DNA of 56,604 nucleotides from an uncultured Spirochaetales bacterium. Its GTDB lineage: Bacteria; Spirochaetota; Spirochaetia; Sphaerochaetales; Sphaerochaetaceae. Every line of letters begins with the position of its first letter. The first letter of the stretch is position 1. Below the pieces are notes generated by a model. The model did not search any database. It saw only the letters and a list, made by a program, of their open reading frames with translations, and was not told where the DNA came from. Location of the stretch: NCBI GenBank assembly GCA_949283235.1, contig CASDRY010000064.1, positions 1 through 56,604 on the forward strand. Reading direction: 5' to 3'. Below are positions 17,113 to 24,698 of the stretch, piece after piece. The position numbers and the translations under genes were made by a program.

Positions 17113-17755
17113 TCTCTTCCCTTACAATCGCAATACCTGCACTAGCTCCGATACGAGTTGCTCCCGCTTCGATCATGGCTTTAGCTGTCTTATAATCTCT
17201 GACACCGCCGGATGCCTTGACACCGAGTCTATCACCGACAACAGCTTTCATAAGAGAGACATCAGCTACAGTTGCGCCACCTTTAGAGAAACCTGTGCTT
17301 GTCTTAACAAAGTCAGCACCAGCCTCTTCAGAGAGCCTGCATGCTTCTTTCTTCTCATCATCAGTAAGAAGACATGTTTCGATAATAACCTTAAGGATCT
17401 TCCCTACCGTAGCCTTTCTCACTGCTTTGATATCATCAAGTACTTCCTGTGTCATTCCAGACTTCAGATACCCGATATTAATAACCATATCGACTTCATC
17501 TGCACCACATTCCACAGCATGTTCTGCTTCGAAAGCCTTTGCTTTCGTCTCCATAGCTCCAAGAGGGAAACCGACAACTGTGCATACATGAACACCGGAT
17601 CCTTTCAGAAGTTCAGCAGCCTTCTTAACCCAGGTGCTATTTACACAGACAGAAGCGAAATGATACTCCTTTGCCTCTTCACAGAGCTTCTCAATACTGC
17701 TTTCAGTTGCATCTGCAGCAAGAAGAGTATGATCGATGTACTTTGCTATAGACAT
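17105..17755 (-). CDS. deoC: Deoxyribose-phosphate aldolase
   Basis: 216 residues, complete. [82 protein letters not shown] (Schiff-base lysine) and [13 protein letters not shown] follow DeoC throughout. It splits deoxyribose 5-phosphate into acetaldehyde and glyceraldehyde 3-phosphate. AAGGAG precedes the start, and a TATAAT at 17776-17781 may be its own promoter, although the oxidoreductase gene ends only 40 bp upstream. It overlaps the thymidine-kinase-like gene downstream. Confidence 0.95.
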   Translation of the reverse strand: MSIAKYIDHTLLAADATESSIEKLCEEAKEYHFASVCVNSTWVKKAAELLKGSGVHVCTVVGFPLGAMETKAKAFEAEHAVECGADEVDMVINIGYLKSGMTQEVLDDIKAVRKATVGKILKVIIETCLLTDDEKKEACRLSEEAGADFVKTSTGFSKGGATVADVSLMKAVVGDRLGVKASGGVRDYKTAKAMIEAGATRIGASAGIAIVREENA

Positions 17756-17795
17756 AATAAACTCCTTACCTTGGTATTATAGCCGATTAATCCCT

Positions 17796-18761
17796 TCATA
17801 GTAGGCGGCCAAGTCTGGCAGCCTCCACTCCCGAGAGTATTGTAGGATAATCCTCGCCTTCCTCAATCCTTTTTATGAGAAGAGCTATCGCGATCTCATC
17901 ATCATTGAGCATCTCAGGATAGAAAGGATTAACGAACACCGTCCGACTACCGACTGTAACATGGGAAAGCGTAAGACTTCCATTACCTGTGACAAAATCC
18001 CTATGAAAAGAAAAAGGAAGACGCACAGGGTATCCATCACTGACAAAGCTCACATCACGCTCTGTAATCACTCCAAGACTACCCCTGATTTCAATCTTCT
18101 TCCCGAAAAGATAGGAATGATACTGATTGGAAGAGAAATCATGGATGAATAGCTTCTTCCCGAATCTGAGAAGCCTCACCTTTCTCACATATTCCTCCTC
18201 TCCAGATACATTAAGGCCCGATCGGTCCCCTGTCTTGATAATCGAAGAAGGGAAATCGATGGATGAAATCTCATCCGGCATCGCCTCTCCCAGCCCCAGC
18301 ACAATTCTTGCAATTGAAGCTGAATGGTGATTATGAAGGCCAGAAAGATATAACTGATCGGCCTCCCCGATAAGATCAATAGCTGAAATAAGCGAGGAGA
18401 AAAGCGGAGTGTATCGATACTGCTCCGCAGTCGCTCCCTTCATGTCAGAGAGAACTTCAAGTTCATTATCAGCAAGGGATAGGAATGTCGTCTCAGCTAT
18501 GACAAACTCATTCCGCTCCTTGAGCATTTTCATCAATGGAAAGAAACCTTCCTTGCCGGAGGCGACTATCACAGCATCATGCGGGACAGAAAGAGCCTTT
18601 TCCATATCAAGAAAGGATGAAAGTCCTTCCTTCTCGATATTCATTGCCCTTTCCGCACTTCTTGTATAAACAGAGACGATACTAAGAAGACTCGGAAGCA
18701 TCTTAGATATCCTCACATAAAACATGGCACGCCATCCTGTGCCGCAAAGTACTGCTCTCAT
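17796..18761 (-). CDS. Gfo/Idh/MocA-like oxidoreductase, divergent
   Basis: 321 residues. The N-terminus AVLCGTGWRAMFYVRISKML (residues 3-22) is a Rossmann GxGxR-type start, followed by SIVSVYTRSAERAMN and HDAVIVASGKEGFFPLMKMLKER, as in NAD(P)-dependent Gfo/Idh/MocA dehydrogenases. The EKP lysine block is not clear (ERNEFVIAETTF), and the C-terminal half is poorly conserved, so the substrate is unknown. The start at 18761 is preferred because TATAAT stands exactly six bases upstream (leaderless pattern) and residue 1 then opens the Rossmann motif; an earlier ATG adds 15 unlikely residues. First gene before deoC and the kinase-like gene. Confidence 0.72.
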   Translation of the reverse strand: MRAVLCGTGWRAMFYVRISKMLPSLLSIVSVYTRSAERAMNIEKEGLSSFLDMEKALSVPHDAVIVASGKEGFFPLMKMLKERNEFVIAETTFLSLADNELEVLSDMKGATAEQYRYTPLFSSLISAIDLIGEADQLYLSGLHNHHSASIARIVLGLGEAMPDEISSIDFPSSIIKTGDRSGLNVSGEEEYVRKVRLLRFGKKLFIHDFSSNQYHSYLFGKKIEIRGSLGVITERDVSFVSDGYPVRLPFSFHRDFVTGNGSLTLSHVTVGSRTVFVNPFYPEMLNDDEIAIALLIKRIEEGEDYPTILSGVEAARLGRLL

Positions 18762-18767
18762 ACATCC

Positions 18768-18773
18768 ATTATA
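18768..18773 (-). promoter_or_regulatory. Leaderless -10 element of the oxidoreductase gene
   Basis: Minus-strand TATAAT, then GGATGT, then ATG. It lies back to back with the Nudix promoter within 50 bp. No good -35 hexamer is visible at 17 bp. Confidence 0.5.
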
Positions 18774-18774
18774 A

Positions 18775-18803
18775 TTGCATATTATCTTTCCTCCTGATAC
18801 ATT
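18775..18803 (+). promoter_or_regulatory. Leaderless promoter of the Nudix gene
   Basis: TTGCAT (18775-18780), 17-bp spacer, TACATT (18798-18803), six bases CAAGGA, then ATG at 18810. CAAGGA is too close to act as a normal Shine-Dalgarno, so initiation on the 5'-terminal AUG is expected. Confidence 0.6.
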
Positions 18804-18809
18804 CAAGGA

Positions 18810-19733
18810 ATGCTACTGAATGTTTTCCAAGAGCTTTTCACATGGGTGATGCTCTTTATAATCCTTTTGAATATCTCGCAGAGAAAATTTCCTCATACAG
18901 ATAAGAAGAGGAAGGCTACTATCCTGATTGCTGTTGACTTCCTTGTGGTCTATACGCTTATCGCATTGGTATCGATCTGGAAGCTTCCAAGCTGGGTTGG
19001 TTTCATTTTCCCCGTCCTTGGCATCATTGCAATCATTGTGTTCAGGAAAAGCTTCTGGCCTTTCAGACTGCATTGCGTGAAGTGCGGCAAGAAACTCGAC
19101 TATAACAGAATCATTGGATATGACGAGAACCTCTGCCAAGATTGCTACTGGGAAGCGCACCCGGAGGAAAAGGAAGCAGAAGAGGCTAAGAAGAAAACCT
19201 CCGAAGAGCTTCTTGAGGAGAAATTTGTAAATGCCAACAAAGTTGATGAGATACCTTGGGATCTCTGGGAGCCAACTGAGAGCTGTGTCCTTACTTATGT
19301 AACAGACGGAGACAGAATTCTGATGATCATGAAGAAGACTGGACTTGGTTCCGGTTACATAAATGCACCTGGCGGACATATAGAGCTTGAAGAGACGAAG
19401 ACAGAAGCCGCGATAAGAGAGACAAAGGAAGAAACGGGACTTACTGTATCAAATCTGGAAGAAAGGGGTGTGCTCCGCTTCCAATTCAAAGACGGATTGA
19501 GAATGCTTGGCTATGTTTTCTTCACATCAACATGGGAAGGTGAGCTTATAGATGAATGCGAGGAAACAAAGCCTTTCTGGACAGATATCTCCACCCTCGA
19601 TTACTCCGCGATGTGGGAAGATGATAGGCTATGGCTGCCTATGGCGCTAGAAGGAAAGAAATTCTCCGGCTATTTCATCTTCGATGATAAAACTATGCTT
19701 GATTCACGTGTAGATGAAGATATTGAAGAGTGA
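18810..19733 (+). CDS. Membrane-anchored Nudix hydrolase with a zinc-ribbon motif
   Basis: 307 residues. Two to three hydrophobic segments (about residues 5-21, 39-57, 62-78) are followed by a CVKCGKK...CQDC pair of CxxC knuckles (about 91-116), an acidic/lysine linker and a Nudix domain from about 155. The Nudix box GGHIELEETKTEAAIRETKEETGL (about 189-212) is complete (GX5EX7REUXEEXGU). The domain looks like MutT/MTH1-type 8-oxo-dGTP diphosphatases. Anchoring a Nudix domain behind a zinc ribbon is unusual, so the true substrate is open. The last bases overlap a possible start of the aldo/keto reductase gene. Confidence 0.85.
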   Translation: MLLNVFQELFTWVMLFIILLNISQRKFPHTDKKRKATILIAVDFLVVYTLIALVSIWKLPSWVGFIFPVLGIIAIIVFRKSFWPFRLHCVKCGKKLDYNRIIGYDENLCQDCYWEAHPEEKEAEEAKKKTSEELLEEKFVNANKVDEIPWDLWEPTESCVLTYVTDGDRILMIMKKTGLGSGYINAPGGHIELEETKTEAAIRETKEETGLTVSNLEERGVLRFQFKDGLRMLGYVFFTSTWEGELIDECEETKPFWTDISTLDYSAMWEDDRLWLPMALEGKKFSGYFIFDDKTMLDSRVDEDIEE

Positions 19734-19740
19734 GACAGCA

Positions 19741-20571
19741 ATGGGCCTCTGGAATCTATCCGGGGGCTCTTTTCATAAAACACTGGAAATAAGGGAAGGC
19801 AAGAATCTTATAAAAGCTGCCTATAAAGCTGGAATACGCACATTCGATACAGCATTCTCATACAAAGAGGCGTCATCAATACTATCTTCTGCAATGAGGG
19901 AGATTGGAAAAGATGATATCAGCATCATATCCAAGGTAATGCCAGTTCCGACTCTGAGAAAGAAGGCGGAAGCGGAGTTGAGACGTCTTAATGCAGATTG
20001 TTTTGACGTGTTTCTGATTCACTGGCCCACGAAAGAAGAAAATCTTATAGAAAGCCTTGAAGCGCTTTCCGAGCTAAAAGCAGAAGGAAGGACAAAGAGC
20101 ATTGGGGTATCTAACTTCCCCTTCCCTCTTCTTAAATGGGCGGTAAAGAGATTCCCGATTGAATACCATGAAAGACCATTGTCATTAATCTGGAGCAAGG
20201 ATTGGGAAGAAGAGAAAGCCCTGGGACTTAAGACAATAGCATACTCTCCGCTTGGAATGGGAATTCTTTCCGGAAAGTATAAGATGAGGGATGAGATTAC
20301 AGATCCCAGAGTCTCATTGCCATTCATGAAATCCTCTATAACCGATGAAATTCTCAAAGAGATCTATGGGAAGCCTGAGAAAGCACTATCGTGGGTATAC
20401 TCCGAGAATCCATGGTGTGTTGTTCAGGGCTTCTCCTCTCCATCGCAGCTGGAAACATTAAGCAAGATAACCGAGCTTGATGAGGAAGAGAAAGAACATC
20501 TTTCTTCTCTCTCAGATAGGCTTTCAGAAGAAATTGAAGCTGACAACATCTTTGCCCACAGCTGGAGATGA
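19741..20571 (+). CDS. Aldo/keto reductase
   Basis: 276 residues from this start. The core is a TIM-barrel AKR: GIRTFDTAFSYKEAS (catalytic Asp and Tyr), ISIISKVMP (catalytic Lys), DVFLIHWP (catalytic His), SIGVSNFPF, and ALGLKTIAYSPLGMGILSGKY. It reduces an aldehyde or ketone with NADPH. Translation may begin at 19741 (MGLWNLSGG, just after the Nudix stop) or at 19714, which would overlap the Nudix gene by 20 bp; neither has a strong ribosome binding site. It is likely co-transcribed with the Nudix gene. The N-terminal strand is shorter than usual. Confidence 0.85.
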   Translation: MGLWNLSGGSFHKTLEIREGKNLIKAAYKAGIRTFDTAFSYKEASSILSSAMREIGKDDISIISKVMPVPTLRKKAEAELRRLNADCFDVFLIHWPTKEENLIESLEALSELKAEGRTKSIGVSNFPFPLLKWAVKRFPIEYHERPLSLIWSKDWEEEKALGLKTIAYSPLGMGILSGKYKMRDEITDPRVSLPFMKSSITDEILKEIYGKPEKALSWVYSENPWCVVQGFSSPSQLETLSKITELDEEEKEHLSSLSDRLSEEIEADNIFAHSWR

Positions 20572-20574
20572 GGG

Positions 20575-20580
20575 TATAAT
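20575..20580 (+). promoter_or_regulatory. Leaderless -10 element of the YigZ-family gene
   Basis: TATAAT, six bases CAAAGA, then ATG at 20587. It stands directly after the aldo/keto reductase stop codon. The -35 is weak (TTTGCC at 18 bp). Confidence 0.55.
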
Positions 20581-20586
20581 CAAAGA

Positions 20587-21183
20587 ATGCTTATTCCGAC
20601 AGCAAGAGCTGAAGCTGAAATAGAGGTAAAGAAATCAAGATTCATATCGATAGCCATTCCCACTTCCACAATGGAGGAAGTGAAGGAAGCTGTACTATCT
20701 GTGAGAGCCGAGCATCCTGATGCCACTCATGTAGTTCATGCTGCTGTAATAGGGAAAGCTGGCACGATGTACTCCTCTTCTGATGATAGGGAACCAAAGA
20801 ATACAGCAGGTCGTCCAGCACTGGAGGTTCTTAAAGGTTCTGGGATAACCAATATAACTGTTGCAATTGTCAGATATTTCGGTGGCACTCTTCTAGGGAC
20901 AGGGGGCCTTGTCAAAGCCTATGGGGATAGCGCAAAGGAAGTTCTTAAAGTTGTTCCAACAGAACCACTGATTGAAAAAACAAATTTTTCAATGGTTATT
21001 CCTTATAACTCATACACGCTGATCAAAAGACTTTTCGAAACTCTTTCTGTAACCACACTCAATGAATCCTTTGATATCTCAATAAACCTTGAGGGACAGC
21101 TTCCATCAGAAAATCTTCAGAAACTGAAGGATGGCGCTTCAGATATCGGGCAAGGAAAGATTCTACTAACTATCAATACCTAG
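20587..21183 (+). CDS. YigZ/IMPACT family protein (UPF0029)
   Basis: 198 residues. The signature SRFISIAIP, then HPDATHVVHAA, SSDDREPKNTAGRPALEVL, and IVRYFGGTLLGTGGLVKAYGDSAKE (about 95-120) is the conserved IMPACT N-terminal domain; the C-terminal part matches the ferredoxin-like second domain of bacterial YigZ. The bacterial function is not settled; the fold and eukaryotic IMPACT suggest nucleic-acid or ribosome binding. Its 3' end overlaps the convergent peptidase gene by 11 bp. A -10 element stands six bases before the start. Confidence 0.93.
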   Translation: MLIPTARAEAEIEVKKSRFISIAIPTSTMEEVKEAVLSVRAEHPDATHVVHAAVIGKAGTMYSSSDDREPKNTAGRPALEVLKGSGITNITVAIVRYFGGTLLGTGGLVKAYGDSAKEVLKVVPTEPLIEKTNFSMVIPYNSYTLIKRLFETLSVTTLNESFDISINLEGQLPSENLQKLKDGASDIGQGKILLTINT

Positions 21184-22546
21184 AGAGGCGATATTTCCTG
21201 CCATTATCGAGAAGGCCAGTATGGATATCATCCTTCTCATCTTTCTTATCCATATCCTCAACGAGTTTTATCGCAACTGACATTGCTACAGACAAAGCTT
21301 CGGAAGATACATTCTCAGGCTTATCCTCATCGGTGTGGGAAAAGCTTTCCTTCCCATCTGCCATTGAAGTAAGAGTTGTTGCTTTTATACCATTAACTGC
21401 TGCGGAAACGGCATCTGTACAGCCTCCAAGAAATCCAAGTTTACCAACCTTAACATTGTATCCCATCCCTGATGAAAGAAGAGAACACTTAGAAGCAAGC
21501 GAAGCTGACAAAGAAACAAAACCATTTCCATCTGAAGAAAGAAAGGCAAGATTCTCAGGTGAATAGAGACCATCAAAATTGAGGTTTACAGGATTCAAGA
21601 GGATATGGGAGTTATCACGATACCAGATGGAACTTCCTTCTGCTCCGCATTCCTCACCATCGAAAGAAACGAATACCAGCCTAGTTGTTCTGCAGCCCCT
21701 GCCCTGCTTCCTCTCCGAAGCGAAGTACTTTCCAAGCGTAGCGACAACCGAGACACCTGAAAGATTATCTCCAGCTCCTGAAGTAAACTCCTCATCTGGC
21801 TGCAATGTCCTTACAAGAGAAACTATGGTTATAGTAAAGAAAAGAAAAAGCAGTATTGCTACGGGCCAGAATGGGAAATTGAAAGAAAAGAATCTTTTCT
21901 GGACAATCTCAACGATTATCTGCACAAGTACGATCGCATTAAAGCAAATGTATGAGATAACCCCTGTCTGAAGATTCAGTCTGGATAGCAAATCCTCAAC
22001 ATCCTTCTCCTTTACTGCAGCTGTATCATGATGTGCAGAGAAAATAATCGTCCTTTCAACATCTCCATCTGGCTCAATTACAGCATGGACATTCGCAGCA
22101 TCATCTGTAGGAAAGAACGAACGAAGAGGATTCTTCTTCATGCCTAGTTCATTAACAGAAGAGATAATGAAGAATATGCTGATAGCCAAAGAAAGATATG
22201 GCAAGCCAATGATAGCAAACAGAAATGCAAGAGAAGCGGCTATTGCCATCGAAAGCCTCATCCAGCGAAGCAGTCTAGGGATTATCCTGCCTGTAGTAAC
22301 TGTGACATCTTCAGAGAATGTCTCAAAGATATTTCCTATCTTTCTTGCAGCATTTCTTGAAGCGGCAGAGGCAGCAGGGCGAGGTCCAAGCTCTTCATAA
22401 AGCCTGACAAGAAGATCATAAGCTTCATCAGAGAGCTTAGGAGCTTTAACACTCTCTACACTCTCCTTCTCTGGAGCTTTCTCCTTTTTAAGTTTCTTTA
22501 TGCTATCTTTTAGCTTATTGCCTATTTCCCTGAAATCCAGACGCAT
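21173..22546 (-). CDS. Membrane M28-family zinc aminopeptidase
   Basis: 457 residues. A charged N-terminus with LSDEAYDLLVRLYEELGPRPAAS precedes two membrane helices (about 95-135), then an M28 domain with two more helices inserted (about 200-255). Zinc ligands are visible in IIFSAHHDTA (about 172-181), GAGDNLSGV (about 275-283) and SFDGEECGAEGS (about 307-318), with a late HTDEDKPE. It should remove N-terminal residues from peptides at the membrane. TATATT stands exactly six bases before the ATG, with TTCACG 17 bp further upstream, so the mRNA is probably leaderless. Confidence 0.88.
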   Translation of the reverse strand: MRLDFREIGNKLKDSIKKLKKEKAPEKESVESVKAPKLSDEAYDLLVRLYEELGPRPAASAASRNAARKIGNIFETFSEDVTVTTGRIIPRLLRWMRLSMAIAASLAFLFAIIGLPYLSLAISIFFIISSVNELGMKKNPLRSFFPTDDAANVHAVIEPDGDVERTIIFSAHHDTAAVKEKDVEDLLSRLNLQTGVISYICFNAIVLVQIIVEIVQKRFFSFNFPFWPVAILLFLFFTITIVSLVRTLQPDEEFTSGAGDNLSGVSVVATLGKYFASERKQGRGCRTTRLVFVSFDGEECGAEGSSIWYRDNSHILLNPVNLNFDGLYSPENLAFLSSDGNGFVSLSASLASKCSLLSSGMGYNVKVGKLGFLGGCTDAVSAAVNGIKATTLTSMADGKESFSHTDEDKPENVSSEALSVAMSVAIKLVEDMDKKDEKDDIHTGLLDNGRKYRLSRY

Positions 22547-22552
22547 ATCTGA

Positions 22553-22581
22553 AATATATCAAAAGCTTCAAATGGCGTGAA
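22553..22581 (-). promoter_or_regulatory. Leaderless promoter of the M28 peptidase gene
   Basis: Minus-strand TTCACG (22576-22581), 17-bp spacer, TATATT (22553-22558), six bases TCAGAT, then ATG. No Shine-Dalgarno sequence is present. Confidence 0.55.
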
Positions 22582-22604
22582 CTATTCCTGGCATCTGAAA
22601 ATCA

Positions 22605-24170
22605 TCAATAAGCGGCCTCTGTGCTTTCAGGATCCAATTCACCATATAGGGTATCAAGCTTTTCTCTGAAGTCTCCTGTGGAATCATTGGAATTAACAGG
22701 AAGTGCGGTCCATTCATTATACCCGGATGTATTTGTTCCAGATTCTGTAATTTCTATCCTTTCCCTTGAGGACATATCTACAGCTGTAATAAAATTCTCG
22801 ATAAACTGTTCATTATTCACCCCACAGCTTTCCAGAACATTCCTTATCAATGTAGTTCTTGAAGTTTTCCTATGCTCTTCACTGAAATCAAGGTATCCAC
22901 AGAATGCACCGAAACCAGAATTATCATAAAGTTCATTATTGGAAATGGATGAAAACTCTCCCGGCATTGATGGATAAGAAAGTTGTGTAGATGCTGCCTT
23001 TCCTGTTTCCAGATTAAGTAAAGCAGGCATGCAGTCACTGACAGTACTTCTCATAGGTCCTGTTACAAATTCCATTGCGGCAAGTTCGCTTGCATCATAA
23101 ACAGTAATTCCATTGATACGATCAAAAGAATCACTGGAAAAATTACCAGCAGAATGATAGGTCTCATGCCTATATGTTTTTCCGTAAACGGCCTCTATTA
23201 TTCTCAGAGCATAATCAATATCAAAACGCTTAGCGCTTTCTTCATCAAATCTCATTTTACCATTCGTGATTTCACTGACTATCGGAGCAATGTTTGATGG
23301 ATATCCTTCTTCCTTTTCGGTTGAGAGTCCATAATATGGCATATTGATAGAAGCAAAGAGACCATCTCCAGATTTAGCCAATAAATAGGAACGATTGAAA
23401 GTGAACATATTAAGCATTTCCATAGTTTCAGCTTCAGGATCAGTGGTTTGCCATGTCAGCTGAATCAAATCGACAAAACTATTCTTATCCATCTCTCCAT
23501 TTCGTCCAAGATTAGCTGTGGTAAATGATATCTTTCCATTCTCCTCAACTGCTTTGATTGGAATATCTTTATATTCCATTACAAGTACGAACATCTGATA
23601 GAGAGAAGAAAGATGCTCAAATTCTCCAGCAATCACGGAAAAATCTATACTAAGAGCAACAATTTCACGATATGAAAATGTCTGCTCTTTTGCATTGTAG
23701 TAATAATCAATTCTCCCAACGATTGTATCTGGAGTATCCGCTTGCTCAGACATAACATTATATCTGATAAAAGCTCCATCATTGTTAACACGAGAATTCT
23801 TTGAATCAAAGCGTAGCTTGAATCCAAATGCAGTCGTTGTTTCAGGTATTCGCGAAAGAACACTTCCATCACCATTATCCTCAAGGTTCAAACCAATCAT
23901 AATAGGCATCGTTCTCATAATTGATGAAGCAGCCTGCATATTTTCAAACGGAGAACCTTCGGGTGTCATATCTATGATACCGCTCGTGCTTGGAGTATTT
24001 GCCCCTCCTGTCGTAATTGATGGACCATCATAGAAAACAGGAACAGCAATATTAGAAGGTGTACCATCTTCGTTTGTGATAATCAGAAGTGGATAAGGAG
24101 GAACAGCATTACGACAAGAAAATGTAAATAAAACAAATACAACAAGTATTAATGGCAGAAATCTTTTCAT
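22605..24170 (-). CDS. Large hypothetical lipoprotein, probably phase-variable
   Basis: 521 residues, function not recognised. MKRFLPLILVVFVLFTFSC is a lipoprotein signal peptide with a relaxed spirochaete-style lipobox ending at Cys19, so the protein should be membrane-anchored and perhaps surface-exposed. The mature part is rich in Ser, Asn, Glu and Tyr without repeats or known motifs. GAGGTGCC precedes the start at 24170. The promoter (24192-24221) has a run of nine G between -35 and -10, which would change the spacer length by slippage and switch transcription. No co-transcribed partner is seen; the M28 gene downstream has its own promoter. Confidence 0.75.
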   Translation of the reverse strand: MKRFLPLILVVFVLFTFSCRNAVPPYPLLIITNEDGTPSNIAVPVFYDGPSITTGGANTPSTSGIIDMTPEGSPFENMQAASSIMRTMPIMIGLNLEDNGDGSVLSRIPETTTAFGFKLRFDSKNSRVNNDGAFIRYNVMSEQADTPDTIVGRIDYYYNAKEQTFSYREIVALSIDFSVIAGEFEHLSSLYQMFVLVMEYKDIPIKAVEENGKISFTTANLGRNGEMDKNSFVDLIQLTWQTTDPEAETMEMLNMFTFNRSYLLAKSGDGLFASINMPYYGLSTEKEEGYPSNIAPIVSEITNGKMRFDEESAKRFDIDYALRIIEAVYGKTYRHETYHSAGNFSSDSFDRINGITVYDASELAAMEFVTGPMRSTVSDCMPALLNLETGKAASTQLSYPSMPGEFSSISNNELYDNSGFGAFCGYLDFSEEHRKTSRTTLIRNVLESCGVNNEQFIENFITAVDMSSRERIEITESGTNTSGYNEWTALPVNSNDSTGDFREKLDTLYGELDPESTEAAY

Positions 24171-24191
24171 GTGGCACCTCAGTTCAATACA

Positions 24192-24221
24192 AAGATACCC
24201 CCCCCCATTAAATCTTGTCAA
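24192..24221 (-). promoter_or_regulatory. Lipoprotein promoter with a poly-G spacer
   Basis: Minus-strand TTGACA (24216-24221, consensus) and TATCTT (24192-24197). The spacer is 18 bp and contains nine consecutive G (24198-24206 on the minus strand) touching the -10. Loss of one base would give the optimal 17-bp spacing. Confidence 0.75.
24198..24206. repeat. Homopolymeric C9/G9 tract
   Basis: Nine consecutive C on the plus strand, the longest G/C homopolymer that I noticed in the window, located in a promoter spacer. Confidence 0.9.
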
Positions 24222-24257
24222 TCCGAAGCTCTCGTTTATGTTTGTTTATTTCACGAC

Positions 24258-24286
24258 CATTGACAACAATGGCTACAGTCAGTATC
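24258..24286 (+). promoter_or_regulatory. Promoter of the tRNA cluster
   Basis: TTGACA (24258-24263), 17-bp spacer, TATCAT (24281-24286), about 33 bp before the first tRNA. It probably drives all four tRNAs and may read into the RpiR gene. Confidence 0.75.
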
Positions 24287-24319
24287 ATTCAATCCTTGAT
24301 TGGTGACAACCAATGATTT

Positions 24320-24404
24320 GGAGAGATGTCCGAGTGGTCGATGGTGGCAGTCTTGAAAACTGCTGAGGCGAAAGTCTCCGGGGGTTCGAATCCCTCTCTC
24401 TCCG
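24320..24404 (+). tRNA. tRNA-Ser (anticodon TGA)
   Basis: Acceptor GGAGAGA/TCTCTCC with discriminator G, anticodon loop CTTGAAA, long variable arm typical of tRNA-Ser, and T-loop TTCGAAT. No CCA is encoded. Confidence 0.93.
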
Positions 24405-24416
24405 AAAAAAAATAAT

Positions 24417-24506
24417 GGAGAGGTGCGAGAGAGGCCGAATCGGGCTCCCTGCTAAGGAGTTGACCTGCTAAACCCGGGTCCGGGGGTTCGAATCCCCCCC
24501 TCTCCG
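24417..24506 (+). tRNA. tRNA-Ser (anticodon GCT)
   Basis: Acceptor GGAGAGG/CCTCTCC with discriminator G, anticodon loop CTGCTAA in a CTCC/GGAG stem, long variable arm, T-loop TTCGAAT. No CCA is encoded. Confidence 0.93.
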
Positions 24507-24515
24507 ATAACATTT

Positions 24516-24589
24516 GAGACCATAGCTCAGCTGGATAGAGCATCAGTTTGCGGAACTGAGGGTCGGAGGTTCGAATCCTCTTGGTCTCG
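24516..24589 (+). tRNA. tRNA-Arg (anticodon GCG)
   Basis: Acceptor GAGACCA/TGGTCTC with discriminator G, D-stem GCTC/GAGC, anticodon stem TCAGT/ACTGA with loop TTGCGGA, T-arm GGAGG/CCTCT. The anticodon reads GCG rather than the usual bacterial ACG, whose A34 is converted to inosine. Confidence 0.88.
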
Positions 24590-24595
24590 TATAGT

Positions 24596-24683
24596 GGAGA
24601 GATGTCCGAGTGGTCGAAGGAGCCGGACTCGAAATCCGGTGTAGTGCTTTGCATTACCGAGGGTTCGAATCCCTCTCTCTCCG
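24596..24683 (+). tRNA. tRNA-Ser (anticodon CGA)
   Basis: Acceptor GGAGAGA/TCTCTCC with discriminator G, anticodon loop CTCGAAA in a CCGGA/TCCGG stem, long variable arm, T-loop TTCGAAT. It ends only 15 bases before the RpiR start codon. Confidence 0.93.
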
Positions 24684-24698
24684 ACAATGAGGTAGAAA

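Noticed and set aside
24320..24404. tRNA cluster as an integration hotspot with a mobile element
   Set aside because: No integrase, no repeated tRNA 3' fragment serving as attachment site, and no transposase was found in the flanks.
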